Below the pieces are notes generated by a model. It searched no databases. It was given only the letters and a program-made list of their open reading frames with translations, and was not told the origin of the DNA. The translations under genes were made by a program, and so were the position numbers. From positions 6,944,001 to 7,008,000 of the forward strand of contig JAXGXG010000001.1 in NCBI GenBank assembly GCA_040772845.1: a stretch of 64,000 nucleotides of DNA. Reading direction: 5' to 3'. The stretch is from PWXP01 sp040772845. GTDB taxonomy: Bacteria > Planctomycetota > Planctomycetia > Pirellulales > Thermoguttaceae. Below are positions 14,466 through 23,579 of this stretch, piece after piece; the stretch's first letter is position 1, and the number at the start of each line of letters is the position of its first letter.

Positions 14466-15059
14466 ATGAATCCGAACGACGAAGCAATCTCCCGGCAGAA
14501 GCAATCACTCCGGGCCGAAATCCGGCATCGCCGGGTTGTGCAGCCTGAGAAGGACTTGCTCAGCCAGGCTATCTGGAAGCGGCTTGCCGCAATGCCTGAG
14601 TACGAGCGGGCGCATCGCGTTGTCCTTTACATCGACTGTCGCAACGAAGTTCGTACCCGGCCTTTCCTGGGGGATGTATGGGCGGCAGGCAAGCAAGTGA
14701 TCGTTCCCTATTGCGAAGGCGAGGAACTGGGCCTGTTTCGGTTGGAAGGTACCGATGAACTGGAGCCGGGAGCGATGGGGATACTAGAGCCTCGGCGGGA
14801 ACTGCGCCAGGACATGGATCGCACCGCGCATCTTGAACCCGGCGACTTCGTTATCGTGCCGGGCGTGGCTTTCGATCGACAAGGGGGCCGGCTGGGGCAA
14901 GGCGGCGGTTACTACGATCGCTTGCTGACAAACGCACCATCTGGCGTTGTTTGTGCTGGAATTGCCTTTGAATGCCAAATGGTCGACGCCATTCCTCACC
15001 TGGAACACGATGTGTCTGTAAGCCGGGTCGTTACCGAAAAGGCCGTCTACGGCGTGTGA
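14466..15059 (+). CDS. 5-formyltetrahydrofolate cyclo-ligase
   Basis: 197 residues from the ATG at 14466; the frame extends upstream into the ggt end, without support. The enzyme converts 5-formyl-THF to 5,10-methenyl-THF using ATP, in the cytosol. The N-terminal helix with KQSLRAEIRHRRV, the middle substrate-binding part, and the ATP/Mg signature PGVAFDRQGGRLGQGGGYYD are all present. The gene is 83 bp after ggt, possibly in one transcript, although the functions are unrelated. The C-terminus (AVYGV) meets the end of the opposing sialidase gene. Confidence 0.93.
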   Translation: MNPNDEAISRQKQSLRAEIRHRRVVQPEKDLLSQAIWKRLAAMPEYERAHRVVLYIDCRNEVRTRPFLGDVWAAGKQVIVPYCEGEELGLFRLEGTDELEPGAMGILEPRRELRQDMDRTAHLEPGDFVIVPGVAFDRQGGRLGQGGGYYDRLLTNAPSGVVCAGIAFECQMVDAIPHLEHDVSVSRVVTEKAVYGV

Positions 15060-15079
15060 CGTCGATGGTCCCTCGACGT
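15059..15079. terminator. small inverted repeat between convergent genes
   Basis: ACGTCGA (15059-15065) and TCGACGT (15073-15079) form a perfect 7-bp stem with a 7-base loop, between the convergent cyclo-ligase and sialidase genes. It lacks a T-run, so a terminator role is only suggested by position. Confidence 0.3.
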
Positions 15080-15092
15080 GTCGACACGAGTG

Positions 15093-16223
15093 TTACTCGG
15101 TTATCGTTTCCGATTCCAGAAATTCGCGGCTCAATCGGGTGAACGTAAGGTGCTTGTAGTTGCCGCGTTCCCAGAGGATTCCAACGGCGCCATCCTTGAG
15201 AATCGTCAGATCCGAGTAGGCCGCAGGTTCGTCGGCAATGATCTTTTCGTGAGGGAATGTCTGGCCCTCATCGTAGCTGATTCGACCGACAAGTGTGTGC
15301 CGTCCCGGACCTTTCGGACCGGTCCAAAGAATTCGATCTCGGTCGTCTCCGGCCGATTTCAGTGTGAGCCGTTCGATGGCGCAGGCCACTGGCGAGACGG
15401 CGACACCGGGGCGCGGTTCGGACCACGTCTTGCCGCCGTCGGTGCTTGTGCTCAACCAGCGATGCTCGCCGCCGTTCTGGCGAATATCCATGAGAATTGT
15501 GCCGTCGCCGAGTTCGACCACCTGATTTTCGTTGCCGCCACGGCCTCGTGGAACTTCGTTGCTGCGTTGCCAAGTCTTGCCGTGGTCGTCAGTGAAGATG
15601 GCCAAGACGTTCAACGAAATCCCCTCGGACGATCGCCACACCGGCGCAATGAGCCTTCCGGCCCGCGTCTGGATCAGGCCGCCGGGTCCCACGACACTTG
15701 CCTTCCATGTGGCGTCGTCCATATTGCGTGCGATTTCGGTCAGATCGATCGGTTCCGACCAGGCGAGTCCGTTGTCGTCGCTCCACCGGGCCATGGTTTG
15801 CATGTCGTCGGTCTTGGGCCGGGAGGTCACGGTGCTGCGGCCAGGGCGAGAACGGAGATAGAGTACCCAAACGCGGCCCGTCTGGCGGTCGACGACCGTG
15901 GCTGGGTTGGCAGCCGACCAGCCCTCGCCGGGATCTTCGAGTACCCGCATCGGCGACCACGTGGCGCCTTGGTCCGTACTCCGTTTGAGGACCAGATCGA
16001 TGTCTTGCTTGCCGAATCCTGGGTCTCCGCCCCCATATTTCCGCCCTTCGGCAAAGGCCAGAAGCGATCCGTCGGGCGCCGTTTCGATGGCAGGAATCCG
16101 ATACATACGATAGCCATCTTGGCCGGACGTGAAGACGTCGGCATGATGAACTGGCGGTTCGGACCAAGCGGACGCGGTAAGAAACCAGGTTAATAGTATC
16201 GCAAGAGCAAGGGGGCGTTTCAT
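15093..16223 (-). CDS. secreted sialidase (exo-alpha-sialidase, GH33-type)
   Basis: 376 residues from the ATG at 16223, which starts a signal peptide (MKRPLALAILLTWFLTASAW-SEPP). The frame is open upstream but without hydrophobic start. The FRIP-like motif YRIPAIETAPDGSLLAF supplies the first active-site Arg, and GGGDPGFGKQDIDLVLKRS the Asp region. Asp-boxes appear as STDQGATW, TDDHGKTW and STDGGKTW, with a late Arg and the ILWERGNYKHL end typical of this fold. It removes terminal sialic acids or similar sugars from glycans. It is the last gene of a minus-strand group with an SGNH hydrolase (95 bp upstream) and a beta-helix protein, which suggests stepwise attack on a decorated glycan. Confidence 0.88.
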   Translation of the reverse strand: MKRPLALAILLTWFLTASAWSEPPVHHADVFTSGQDGYRMYRIPAIETAPDGSLLAFAEGRKYGGGDPGFGKQDIDLVLKRSTDQGATWSPMRVLEDPGEGWSAANPATVVDRQTGRVWVLYLRSRPGRSTVTSRPKTDDMQTMARWSDDNGLAWSEPIDLTEIARNMDDATWKASVVGPGGLIQTRAGRLIAPVWRSSEGISLNVLAIFTDDHGKTWQRSNEVPRGRGGNENQVVELGDGTILMDIRQNGGEHRWLSTSTDGGKTWSEPRPGVAVSPVACAIERLTLKSAGDDRDRILWTGPKGPGRHTLVGRISYDEGQTFPHEKIIADEPAAYSDLTILKDGAVGILWERGNYKHLTFTRLSREFLESETITE

Positions 16224-16318
16224 GATTCTCTCCGTTATGCATGGTGTTGGTGGAACTTGCGAACTTGCGGGCGACGCTGAGTTGTGGCGAATCCAAGTAT
16301 GCCATCTGGTTCCCGGGA

Positions 16319-17815
16319 TCAACGATTAGTTCCCGTTAGTTCCCTGGCGGCTACGATAGGCGATGTGCTTGGGGTGGATTGTCCTTTATATCTGCTACTG
16401 AGGGGGGGTTGCGATGTCTTTTGCAGGGAGTAGCGATGCTTTGTGGGCTGGCTCTCGGTGCGCATCGTCTCTTCCGCTTGTCGGATTGCATCTCGGTATT
16501 GCGGCTCGTTGCCCTTTTCCTCCGCATACAGTTTTGTCTGGTGGGTATAGTAGCCGAGATACTTGCTGTTCTGCTCGCGAAGCTTCGCCAGGCGGTCGTT
16601 CATGGCGTTCTTGACGGCCTCGAAATCGTTGAGGTCGACGTTTTGCCTCCGCAAGCTGATTTCCATGTTCACGAAGCTGCGAAGTTTGCGGCTGACCAGC
16701 GAGTGCTGCTTCTCATGTGCGGCAGCCACCTTTTCTGCCTGTTTGTACTGGGGCGTATTGGCGTTTTCCGCCAGATTGATGCCGGCCGCCAGGTCGTCAG
16801 CCGAATACTTGCCGACGGGTGTATCGTCAATCGTCAGTTCGTAGTTGCCTGGGCTGAGTCCTTTGACCGCAAGTATTTCCTGGTTCAGGTCGCCCGTGAA
16901 GGGGACCAGTTCCAGGGCCTTCTCTGCGCCGCTGGGAATTGGAAAGGGCAGGGCCTTCTCCAGGCTTGTGAAAGCCACTGCCGTATCGGTGGCTGAAAGG
17001 TCATCCACGGCGCAGTTGATTGTCTCGACAACACTTGATTCGCTTGCATCGATGACCGTCTTGGATACGTAAGGGCAAATCCCCTGGGCTTTGAGGAAGG
17101 TGTGCGCCATGATCAGATGCCCCAGCGGACCTGGGTGGACACGGTCGCCACCGACGATGGTTGCCGTGGGATCCGACTGCTGATACTCGGCATTTACCTT
17201 TCCCATTGTAGCGTGGAAGTCAACTACGCTGCCGCCAAACTCGGCTGCCAGCTTCTTGGCGTGCTCCGCACAGGCGCCCAGTGCATCGTTGACGCCGAAC
17301 AGGTTCTCCTTGTCCATGGTCGAGGTCTGGTCGTAAATGGACGGTGTGATATAGACGATCTGACTGCCGGCGTCACGGAGTTGTTCCGAAAGCTTCCGCA
17401 TGTTGGCTACGTGGCCGTCGATTGCCCCTTGGCGACGGTTCATGGTGGCTTCGTCTGGATTCTCCTTGCCGTACAGTCCTCGGCTGACGTCGTTCATGCC
17501 GAGCATGATGGTTGCCACCGTAGGCTGGTGAACGCCGATGTCCCACGGGAAACGATGGGAAGCGCCTCCTGCCGAGTCGCCCGAAATGCCGCAATTGAAG
17601 AAACGGATATTCCGGTCTGGAAATCGCGTGGTGTAGAAGAGTCGGATATACCCGTGGTACAGCCCACCGTGTGTAATGCTGTCACCGATAAAGCACACGC
17701 GGTCCCCGTCCTGAAACGGCTTGGGCGCTGCGCACGCCACGCTTGCCAACAGGGCCAGGGAAGCCAGAACCATAAGGCTCCGGCGGACTATCCGATTACC
17801 AAAACGATTCGTCAT
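16319..17815 (-). CDS. exported SGNH/GDSL hydrolase
   Basis: 498 residues with a signal peptide (SLMVLASLALLASVACAAPK). SGNH block I is VCFIGDSITHGG with S46. Block II has FNCGISGDSA, block III TIMLGMNDVSRG, and block V DRVHPGPLGH with the Asp-His pair. These enzymes remove ester groups such as acetyl from carbohydrates. About 200 residues of helical, charged sequence follow the catalytic domain (KYLGYYTHQTKLYAEEKGNE), longer than in simple SGNH esterases, and this part is unassigned. It is in the same direction as the sialidase and the beta-helix protein (52 bp to the latter), consistent with one operon for glycan deacylation and cleavage. Confidence 0.88.
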   Translation of the reverse strand: MTNRFGNRIVRRSLMVLASLALLASVACAAPKPFQDGDRVCFIGDSITHGGLYHGYIRLFYTTRFPDRNIRFFNCGISGDSAGGASHRFPWDIGVHQPTVATIMLGMNDVSRGLYGKENPDEATMNRRQGAIDGHVANMRKLSEQLRDAGSQIVYITPSIYDQTSTMDKENLFGVNDALGACAEHAKKLAAEFGGSVVDFHATMGKVNAEYQQSDPTATIVGGDRVHPGPLGHLIMAHTFLKAQGICPYVSKTVIDASESSVVETINCAVDDLSATDTAVAFTSLEKALPFPIPSGAEKALELVPFTGDLNQEILAVKGLSPGNYELTIDDTPVGKYSADDLAAGINLAENANTPQYKQAEKVAAAHEKQHSLVSRKLRSFVNMEISLRRQNVDLNDFEAVKNAMNDRLAKLREQNSKYLGYYTHQTKLYAEEKGNEPQYRDAIRQAEETMRTESQPTKHRYSLQKTSQPPLSSRYKGQSTPSTSPIVAARELTGTNR

Positions 17816-17867
17816 GGAGGTGCCTTTCAGGATGCAAGGAGTATTTCTGATTCAGTTGTTGGTGTTC

Positions 17868-19982
17868 TCATTCTTCGCCGGGCAACAGGAAACGGGGACG
17901 TTCGATCTTCTCAGGCATCGAAGTCCATTCGTCCGGCCCGACCAGGCCGATATTGCTTGGGTCGATGGGCTTGAATCCCAGTTTCAGGGCAGGCGAATCG
18001 GGTTGCAGACGGAAGTCGAACTTGGCCGCGTCGACGAACTTCGGGTCGGCAACGATCGAGCCGGCGTCGTGGCCTGCAGCCTGCCATTCGGCGAAGGACC
18101 GGTTACCGGGGAAGACGGGCGGTTTGCCTGTGGCGTCCCAGTAGCAGTTGGACCGCAGTGTGAAATTGTCGTTCGACCAGCCGCCGCCCAACATGGGTGC
18201 ATCATTGGAATACAGGATATTCCGCTCGACGATGAACGAAACATGGTCTTCCTGCCGCGATCGGCGAATCTGGCCGTAGGTGGCCGACAGGGCCAGGATG
18301 TTATTACGTACGATGTTCTCGCGGCCATAATGCTGGTGGAAGGCGCCGTCCTTCACGCGGTAGACAATGTTGTTTTCCATCAGGATGTCGGTACTGCCTT
18401 CATCGGTATACAGGCCCCAGCCGCCATACGAGTAGGAACACACGTCGTGGATCCGGTTGTAGCAGAGCCTTGTGCCGGGCGAGAGGCCGAGGCAGTAGAT
18501 ACCGCCCATGTCGCTAAGCTCGTTCCAGCCCAGGTGGTGGATGTGGTTGTATTCGATCGAATTGTGATTGGCTGTCGAAGGCGCGTAGCCCCAGCTCCAG
18601 CCGACCGAAACGCCCGAATAGTTGAAATCGCAGATGTCGTTGTGTTGCACCGTGTTGTGCGAACTGCGGCCGATCCACACGCCGATGCCAGCATGGTACA
18701 CGTTGCCCCCATCGTGGATGAAGCAGTTGTACACCGTGTTGCGTTCGGTCTGCCGGGCAGGTTCTTCGGGCAAGCTGGTTTCGCCGAGTCGCACACCGCC
18801 GGCCGCCATATCATGGATATGGCACTGCTCGACCCGGTTGTCCTTCGATCCCTGCTGGAGCCAAAGAGCATATCCGCCGGTATGCGCGATTTCGCATCGC
18901 AAGAGCGAACAATGCCGTGCCCCCTGCAAGTGCACAGTTGCTGTCTGTAAGGCTGCATTCGCTTGGCCGTCGACCGTTTCGGCGGCGGGCATGGTCCAAT
19001 CCGTATGCTCGAAGGTCAGGCCTTCGAACGTGAGGTACTCGACGAATTTGCCAGTGGCTGCGTCGCCTTCAAGCCGCAAGAGTTCCTCCGGTAGCGGGGC
19101 GACCACTTCGACCTTTGTCATGTCTTCGCCCGGCCGCGGATAATAGGTGAGCAGCCCTGACTCGCGATCCAGATACCATTCGCCCGGAGCGTCCAGTGCC
19201 TCGCGGACGAACTCGACGTAATACCGCTGGTTCTTTTCCCAATAACTCATGGGCCAACCACTCGGCGCGGTAAACGTGACCAGCCGCTTATCCGGTTCCA
19301 GTGACGCGATCCGATGCCGTGAGGTGGTCCACGAATGGTAGACGACCACGACGGCGTCTCCCAGGTTGGACCAGGGCTTGAGGTCCTCGTTCTCGTAGAA
19401 GAAGGAGATTTTGGTGTCGCGATCTCCGCGGGCCTTCCGGCGGTCTTTGTACTCCACACCGGGGCCGGCAGAACGGAAGACGTCATCGTTGGGCGTTCGT
19501 GCAGGCGTAGCCCGACGACCGCCGACGAACAATTGCCGGAAATACCAGTCGCCGTCTTTGACTCCGGGTACGGCGGTCGTCCAGAGCGGGCCGTCTCCCT
19601 TTTGCCAACCACCAATCGGCACACCGCCGCTGATGCGTGGCTTTGCGCCGGGCGCCGCCACGTACCGAATGGGCGCCTCTGGAGTCCCCGAATCTTCGGC
19701 GGTCAGGACAATGGGCTCCTTCACCCGATAGACGCCATCGGCCAGAACCACACGCACCGGCTCGGTCAGCGGGCCTTCGGCCTTCAGACGCCGTATAGCG
19801 TCGCGGGCGCCGACCAGCGTGGCCAACGGTCCGTCCGACCCATCGGCATTGGCGGTTGGCAGCTTGCCCGAATGGGCATCATTACCATTCGGAGCGACGA
19901 ACAACTCTGCCGCAGCAGCTTCTAACGCGAAGCACACCATCAGCGCAAAGACCAGCGGAGACGGAAAACAACGAGCAGACAT
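17868..19982 (-). CDS. secreted right-handed parallel beta-helix protein
   Basis: 704 residues from the ATG at 19982, the start that leads straight into a signal peptide (PSPLVFALMVCFALEAAAAE). The N-terminal part LFVAPNGNDAHSG with DAIRRLK and VVLADGVYRV is the typical opening of DUF1565/beta-helix proteins of planctomycetes. The middle and C-terminal parts have repeated Asn-containing turns (HNTVQHNDI, HNSIEYNHIHHLG, DILMENNIVYR, RENIVRNNI) characteristic of parallel beta-helix rungs. Such proteins are often polysaccharide lyases or glycosidases; no catalytic residues were assigned. It is probably the first gene of the operon with the SGNH hydrolase and sialidase. Confidence 0.85.
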   Translation of the reverse strand: MSARCFPSPLVFALMVCFALEAAAAELFVAPNGNDAHSGKLPTANADGSDGPLATLVGARDAIRRLKAEGPLTEPVRVVLADGVYRVKEPIVLTAEDSGTPEAPIRYVAAPGAKPRISGGVPIGGWQKGDGPLWTTAVPGVKDGDWYFRQLFVGGRRATPARTPNDDVFRSAGPGVEYKDRRKARGDRDTKISFFYENEDLKPWSNLGDAVVVVYHSWTTSRHRIASLEPDKRLVTFTAPSGWPMSYWEKNQRYYVEFVREALDAPGEWYLDRESGLLTYYPRPGEDMTKVEVVAPLPEELLRLEGDAATGKFVEYLTFEGLTFEHTDWTMPAAETVDGQANAALQTATVHLQGARHCSLLRCEIAHTGGYALWLQQGSKDNRVEQCHIHDMAAGGVRLGETSLPEEPARQTERNTVYNCFIHDGGNVYHAGIGVWIGRSSHNTVQHNDICDFNYSGVSVGWSWGYAPSTANHNSIEYNHIHHLGWNELSDMGGIYCLGLSPGTRLCYNRIHDVCSYSYGGWGLYTDEGSTDILMENNIVYRVKDGAFHQHYGRENIVRNNILALSATYGQIRRSRQEDHVSFIVERNILYSNDAPMLGGGWSNDNFTLRSNCYWDATGKPPVFPGNRSFAEWQAAGHDAGSIVADPKFVDAAKFDFRLQPDSPALKLGFKPIDPSNIGLVGPDEWTSMPEKIERPRFLLPGEE

Positions 19983-20142
19983 GGCGGGATCCTTTCTGGA
20001 GCGTGGGCAGGGTAGGGTGAGGGGCAGCCGGGCAGGTGGCGACACACGTGGAAACAGCCATCCGTTTCCCAACACTTGCTTTTAACCACTATATCCGCGG
20101 CGACAGAGCGCGCCAAGGTAGACGCAGTCTGCCCCGTCTGGC

Positions 20143-20784
20143 GTGCTGAGGATCGACTGCACGTACGTTAACGAAAACCGCTGGATCGGCCGCGACACAG
20201 GATACGTAAGAGGGAAAAGATCGAATGGGGAATTGCTCCCGGACGCGCCTGGGTTCGTGCCAAACAGCGGTGTGTACATCTATAACGCCATCGAAGTGGC
20301 GATTTTCAATACAAATGCCCTTCTCGACATTCTGGATACTGTTGAGGCCGATGGCACAGTCCGAATTAAGGCTCCCGGCTCAAGAACCGACACGTTTTGG
20401 AAGGTGCTTACGGGAGTCCCCTATGGGGTGGCAAGCGAGACAATCGAAGAGTATTCTAGATACTGGCTTGAGACAAAGAACCCATTGAAACCTGCCGGCC
20501 AATGGAACGAAATGGAAATCCGCTTCACTCCCGTCTTCCTGGGCGGTGCCCCAGTTTGGCCGGGCGACAAGAAACTCCATTCCTACAAATTGGAAGTATA
20601 CGTCAACGGAAAGAAGACTTACGATGGCTGGAGCGATCGCACTACAAAGGAGAAGGGGACAGTTGACGTATTTGATCTCCAAGAAAAAGAATGGTTTAAG
20701 GGGTTCTACATCTATCTGCAGAGCCACTGGGGAAGTCGAGTCAGTTTCAAGGATATGGTGATAAAGACTGGTAACGACATGTAG
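20143..20784 (+). CDS. DUF1080-like (3-keto-disaccharide hydrolase fold) protein lacking its N-terminus
   Basis: 213 residues from a GTG at 20143. An in-frame TAG at 20119 limits the start. LRIDCTYVNENRW looks like a strand from inside the DUF1080 lectin-like fold, followed by NSGVYIYNAIEVAIFNT (the NSGIxxR/YEVQILD region) and a C-terminal half with W-x-E-M-E-I-R and KLEVYVNGKKTYDG. Normal members start with a signal peptide and about 60 more residues before this point; both are missing. The gene is therefore either truncated or frameshifted. Its base composition is less GC-rich than its neighbours, which may indicate transfer. No operon partner is obvious. Confidence 0.6.
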   Translation: MLRIDCTYVNENRWIGRDTGYVRGKRSNGELLPDAPGFVPNSGVYIYNAIEVAIFNTNALLDILDTVEADGTVRIKAPGSRTDTFWKVLTGVPYGVASETIEEYSRYWLETKNPLKPAGQWNEMEIRFTPVFLGGAPVWPGDKKLHSYKLEVYVNGKKTYDGWSDRTTKEKGTVDVFDLQEKEWFKGFYIYLQSHWGSRVSFKDMVIKTGNDM

Positions 20785-20870
20785 GATAGCAGTTCAGCAA
20801 TTACTAGCTTTCCACTCGTCCGAAGAGTGTATCGGCACGAGCTGTATTGTGCTACTACAGAGAGGTGTCT

Positions 20871-21929
20871 ATGCTTCGCAGAATAATGACGAAGGTGTGC
20901 TTTCTACCGACGCGGTCAGCGCTGCTTCTCGCTTTTGTCTTTCATATTCTCTGCCTGGGGGGAATGGCTGATGAAACGGGCACGTCTCCGGATACGCGTC
21001 CACCGACCGGTGAGAAACAGGCGAAAACGGATGCAGTACGGGGCCCGCTGCCTCCGCTTCCACCCAAACATTGGCCTTGGGAGAATGACGAAGCGTTTGC
21101 AGAAAAGCGAGAACATGCCATCAAGCTAATTCAGGACAACGGTGGAGAGATCTCTTTTTGCGAGAATGCAAAGGAATGGTGGGGGCGATCGTCGTACGGA
21201 CGCCCTTTTCCAGCCGACGTGGATGTTCACGCCGGCGGTCGTCTGATTAGCGACTTGGCCTTCGCAGAGACTTATATAACGGGCGAAATCGATACGGTTC
21301 CCAAAGATGTCAATGACGAGTTGCTTGCGGCGATCTTACCTTATGTACCGGACACCAAGCATTTGACGCTGAGTCTGACGATGGTCACCGACAAGGGGCT
21401 GGCAAACATAAAGCACCTTCCGTACCTTCAGGCCCTCGTGCTTGAGTACGGGTGGACTGACCAGTATCCTGTACTGATCACCGATGCAGGAATGAAATCT
21501 ATTGGCGAACATCCCAATCTTTGGTGGGTGCAGCTATATGGAATGCCGATTACCGACCAGGGCATTGCTTACCTCGCACGTAGCCGTACGATTAGAGCGC
21601 TATCCATTCACGGGTGTCCGATTACGAGCACGTGCTTTCTCTCTCTTGCAACAATGCCAAGCTTGGGCTCGTTGAACACGAGCCGCTACTCGCCCGCGGG
21701 TATCCCCGAGTCCTATCGGCCGGACTTCTCGCAACCCATTAGCGAGGAGGTGGCCCGTGCAATTGAGTCACTCGATGGGCGATTGGTGTTTTTGCGTATG
21801 CTGAGGATGAAGGATGGGGACGTTCATCCATCTTTCTTGGAAGCCGTATCGAAGATGCGATCGCTCAAGCACTACTGGGGTCTTCCCCTGCCCACGAATG
21901 CAAACGAGGAAGGCTTGGAGGCAAAGTGA
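20871..21929 (+). CDS. exported leucine-rich-repeat-like protein
   Basis: 352 residues from the ATG at 20871, preceded by gagagg; an earlier ATG at 20847 adds eight residues without support. The N-terminus has a signal peptide (SALLLAFVFHILCLGGMADE). A Pro-rich linker follows. From about residue 150 the sequence shows LRR-like repeats: LTMVTDKGLANIKHLPYLQ, LITDAGMKSIGEHPNLWWVQ, YGMPITDQGIAYLARSRTIR, HGCPITSTCFLSLATMPSL. These resemble the cysteine-containing LRRs common in planctomycete surface proteins, which are presumed protein-protein interaction modules. No enzymatic motif is visible. Confidence 0.7.
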   Translation: MLRRIMTKVCFLPTRSALLLAFVFHILCLGGMADETGTSPDTRPPTGEKQAKTDAVRGPLPPLPPKHWPWENDEAFAEKREHAIKLIQDNGGEISFCENAKEWWGRSSYGRPFPADVDVHAGGRLISDLAFAETYITGEIDTVPKDVNDELLAAILPYVPDTKHLTLSLTMVTDKGLANIKHLPYLQALVLEYGWTDQYPVLITDAGMKSIGEHPNLWWVQLYGMPITDQGIAYLARSRTIRALSIHGCPITSTCFLSLATMPSLGSLNTSRYSPAGIPESYRPDFSQPISEEVARAIESLDGRLVFLRMLRMKDGDVHPSFLEAVSKMRSLKHYWGLPLPTNANEEGLEAK

Positions 21930-22154
21930 GTGAGGCATCTTGGGGGCAGAGAAAGCGCCGGTGGAAACGGGCGGGGAGTAGCGGATGAAAGAGCCGTATG
22001 GTAAAGGACTAGCGATCCATACCAACCCCGAGTCATGCGCCGGCGGTGGCAACACGGCGGGTGAAGCGCCCGCAGCAACACACACACGCAGGCCGGGGAG
22101 ACTCTCGCGCCGTGTGGCCCAATGTGTGAGATATGAGATCAACGCGAGTTTGCT

Positions 22155-23579
22155 ATGAAGCAATCCATCATTCTCGGCATCGGTACCGGCCGTTGCGGCT
22201 TGGCCTCGCTGGCGAGGATTCTCAACGGGCAGCCGGATGTTCAATGCTCATACGACGAGCCGCCCTTGTTGCCGTGGACGCCGGATGTACAGCCTGCGGC
22301 GGTTCGCCTGGCGGACGGTGAGGGCGAGCAGGGCCCGGGGAGCGTCGTCCGGGCACGGTTCGCGCGGTTTCGGCAGCATGGTACGGCGCCGCGGCTGGGC
22401 GACGTGGCGTCGTCCTACTTGCCGTATCTCGAAGAAGCCATCGCCGCCGAACCTGACATCCGGATTGTCTGCCTGAAACGGCCGCGGGACGAGGTAATCG
22501 CCAGCTTCTGCCACTGGCTCGACCGGAGTATGCCACTGCCCACCAATCACTGGGCCCGGCAGCCGGCCGAGGGTTGGCATCACGACCTGCTCAGAACGCG
22601 CACGTTTCCCCAGTACGATACGACGGACCGCGAAGAAGGCATCGGCCGCTATTGGGACGAGTATGACGCGCGCGTGGATGCGATCGTGCAACGCTATCCC
22701 GAGCATGTGCACGTGTTCGACATGCATGAGGCGCTCAATACGGAGCAGGGGCTGCGCAACCTGCTGGACTTTGCAGGCATTCCGCCTGAACGGCAGGTGT
22801 TGGCCGTCGGTACTCGCGTGGAGAGTACGCCACGGCGCTCGCCGCGCCAGCTTGCTAACGATCCGATGGACCCGCGCCGCTGTGTGATCCTGGTGCCGTT
22901 TGCGTCGTATATTACGCCGCCGTGCGAGCGGGCCCTGGTGGAGTTGGAACGGCGGGGCTATCCCGTGCGGCGCGTGGGCGGCTATGCGGCCATCGATCAG
23001 GGGCGGAACCAGATGGTCACCGACGCACTGCTGGACGGCTACGAAGAGACGATGTGGATCGACGGCGATATCGACTTCCACCCGGACGCCGTGGACCGGC
23101 TGCGTTCGCATGGGCTGCCGATTACCTGCGGCGCGTACCCGCAAAAGGGCCGGCGGGCACTCGGCTGCCACATGCCGCCAGGCGTGCGGGAGATCACCTT
23201 CGGCCGCGAGGGGGGCCTTGTGGAGATTCTGTACGCCGGGGCCGGATTCCTGCTGGTGCGGCGCGAGGTGTATCTGGCCGTTCAGCAGCGGCTTCGTCTG
23301 CCGATGTGCAACGAGCGGTTTCGCAAACCGATGGCGCCGTTCTTCCACCCGATGCTCCATCCGTGCGACGACGGCCACTGGTACCTGGCTGAGGACTACG
23401 CCTTCTGCGAGCGAGCGCGGCAGTGCGGCTACCGGATCATGGCCGACACAACCATCCGCCTCTGGCATCTCGGCACGCACGCCTACGGCTGGGAAGACGC
23501 CGGCATGGATCGCGAGCGGTTCGAGTCCTTCTCACTCAACTTCGGCCCGAAGCCGCAGACTGGGGCGGCTCAGGATTGA
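22155..23579 (+). CDS. fusion of sulfotransferase-like and glycosyltransferase-like domains
   Basis: 474 residues. The N-terminal half (about 1-228) begins with ILGIGTGRCGLASLARIL, the 5'-phosphosulfate-binding loop of PAPS-dependent sulfotransferases. It continues with IRIVCLKRPRDEVIASFCHW, a 3'-phosphate-binding-type segment. From about 235 a second domain starts (RRCVILVPFASYITPPCERA) and has WIDGDIDFHPDAVDRL with the D303-G-D-I-D cluster, like the metal-binding DxD of nucleotide-sugar glycosyltransferases, and ends with YAFCERARQCGYRIMAD. The protein looks cytoplasmic, with no signal or membrane segment. A single polypeptide that adds and sulfates a sugar is a reasonable inference; substrates are unknown. 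Confidence 0.7.
   Translation: MKQSIILGIGTGRCGLASLARILNGQPDVQCSYDEPPLLPWTPDVQPAAVRLADGEGEQGPGSVVRARFARFRQHGTAPRLGDVASSYLPYLEEAIAAEPDIRIVCLKRPRDEVIASFCHWLDRSMPLPTNHWARQPAEGWHHDLLRTRTFPQYDTTDREEGIGRYWDEYDARVDAIVQRYPEHVHVFDMHEALNTEQGLRNLLDFAGIPPERQVLAVGTRVESTPRRSPRQLANDPMDPRRCVILVPFASYITPPCERALVELERRGYPVRRVGGYAAIDQGRNQMVTDALLDGYEETMWIDGDIDFHPDAVDRLRSHGLPITCGAYPQKGRRALGCHMPPGVREITFGREGGLVEILYAGAGFLLVRREVYLAVQQRLRLPMCNERFRKPMAPFFHPMLHPCDDGHWYLAEDYAFCERARQCGYRIMADTTIRLWHLGTHAYGWEDAGMDRERFESFSLNFGPKPQTGAAQD

Noticed and set aside
21935..22010. Short stretch ending agcggatgaaagagccgtat, resembling the start of a group II intron domain V region
   Set aside because: The pairing partner and the rest of the domain are absent, and no intron-encoded protein is present; at best a tiny remnant.
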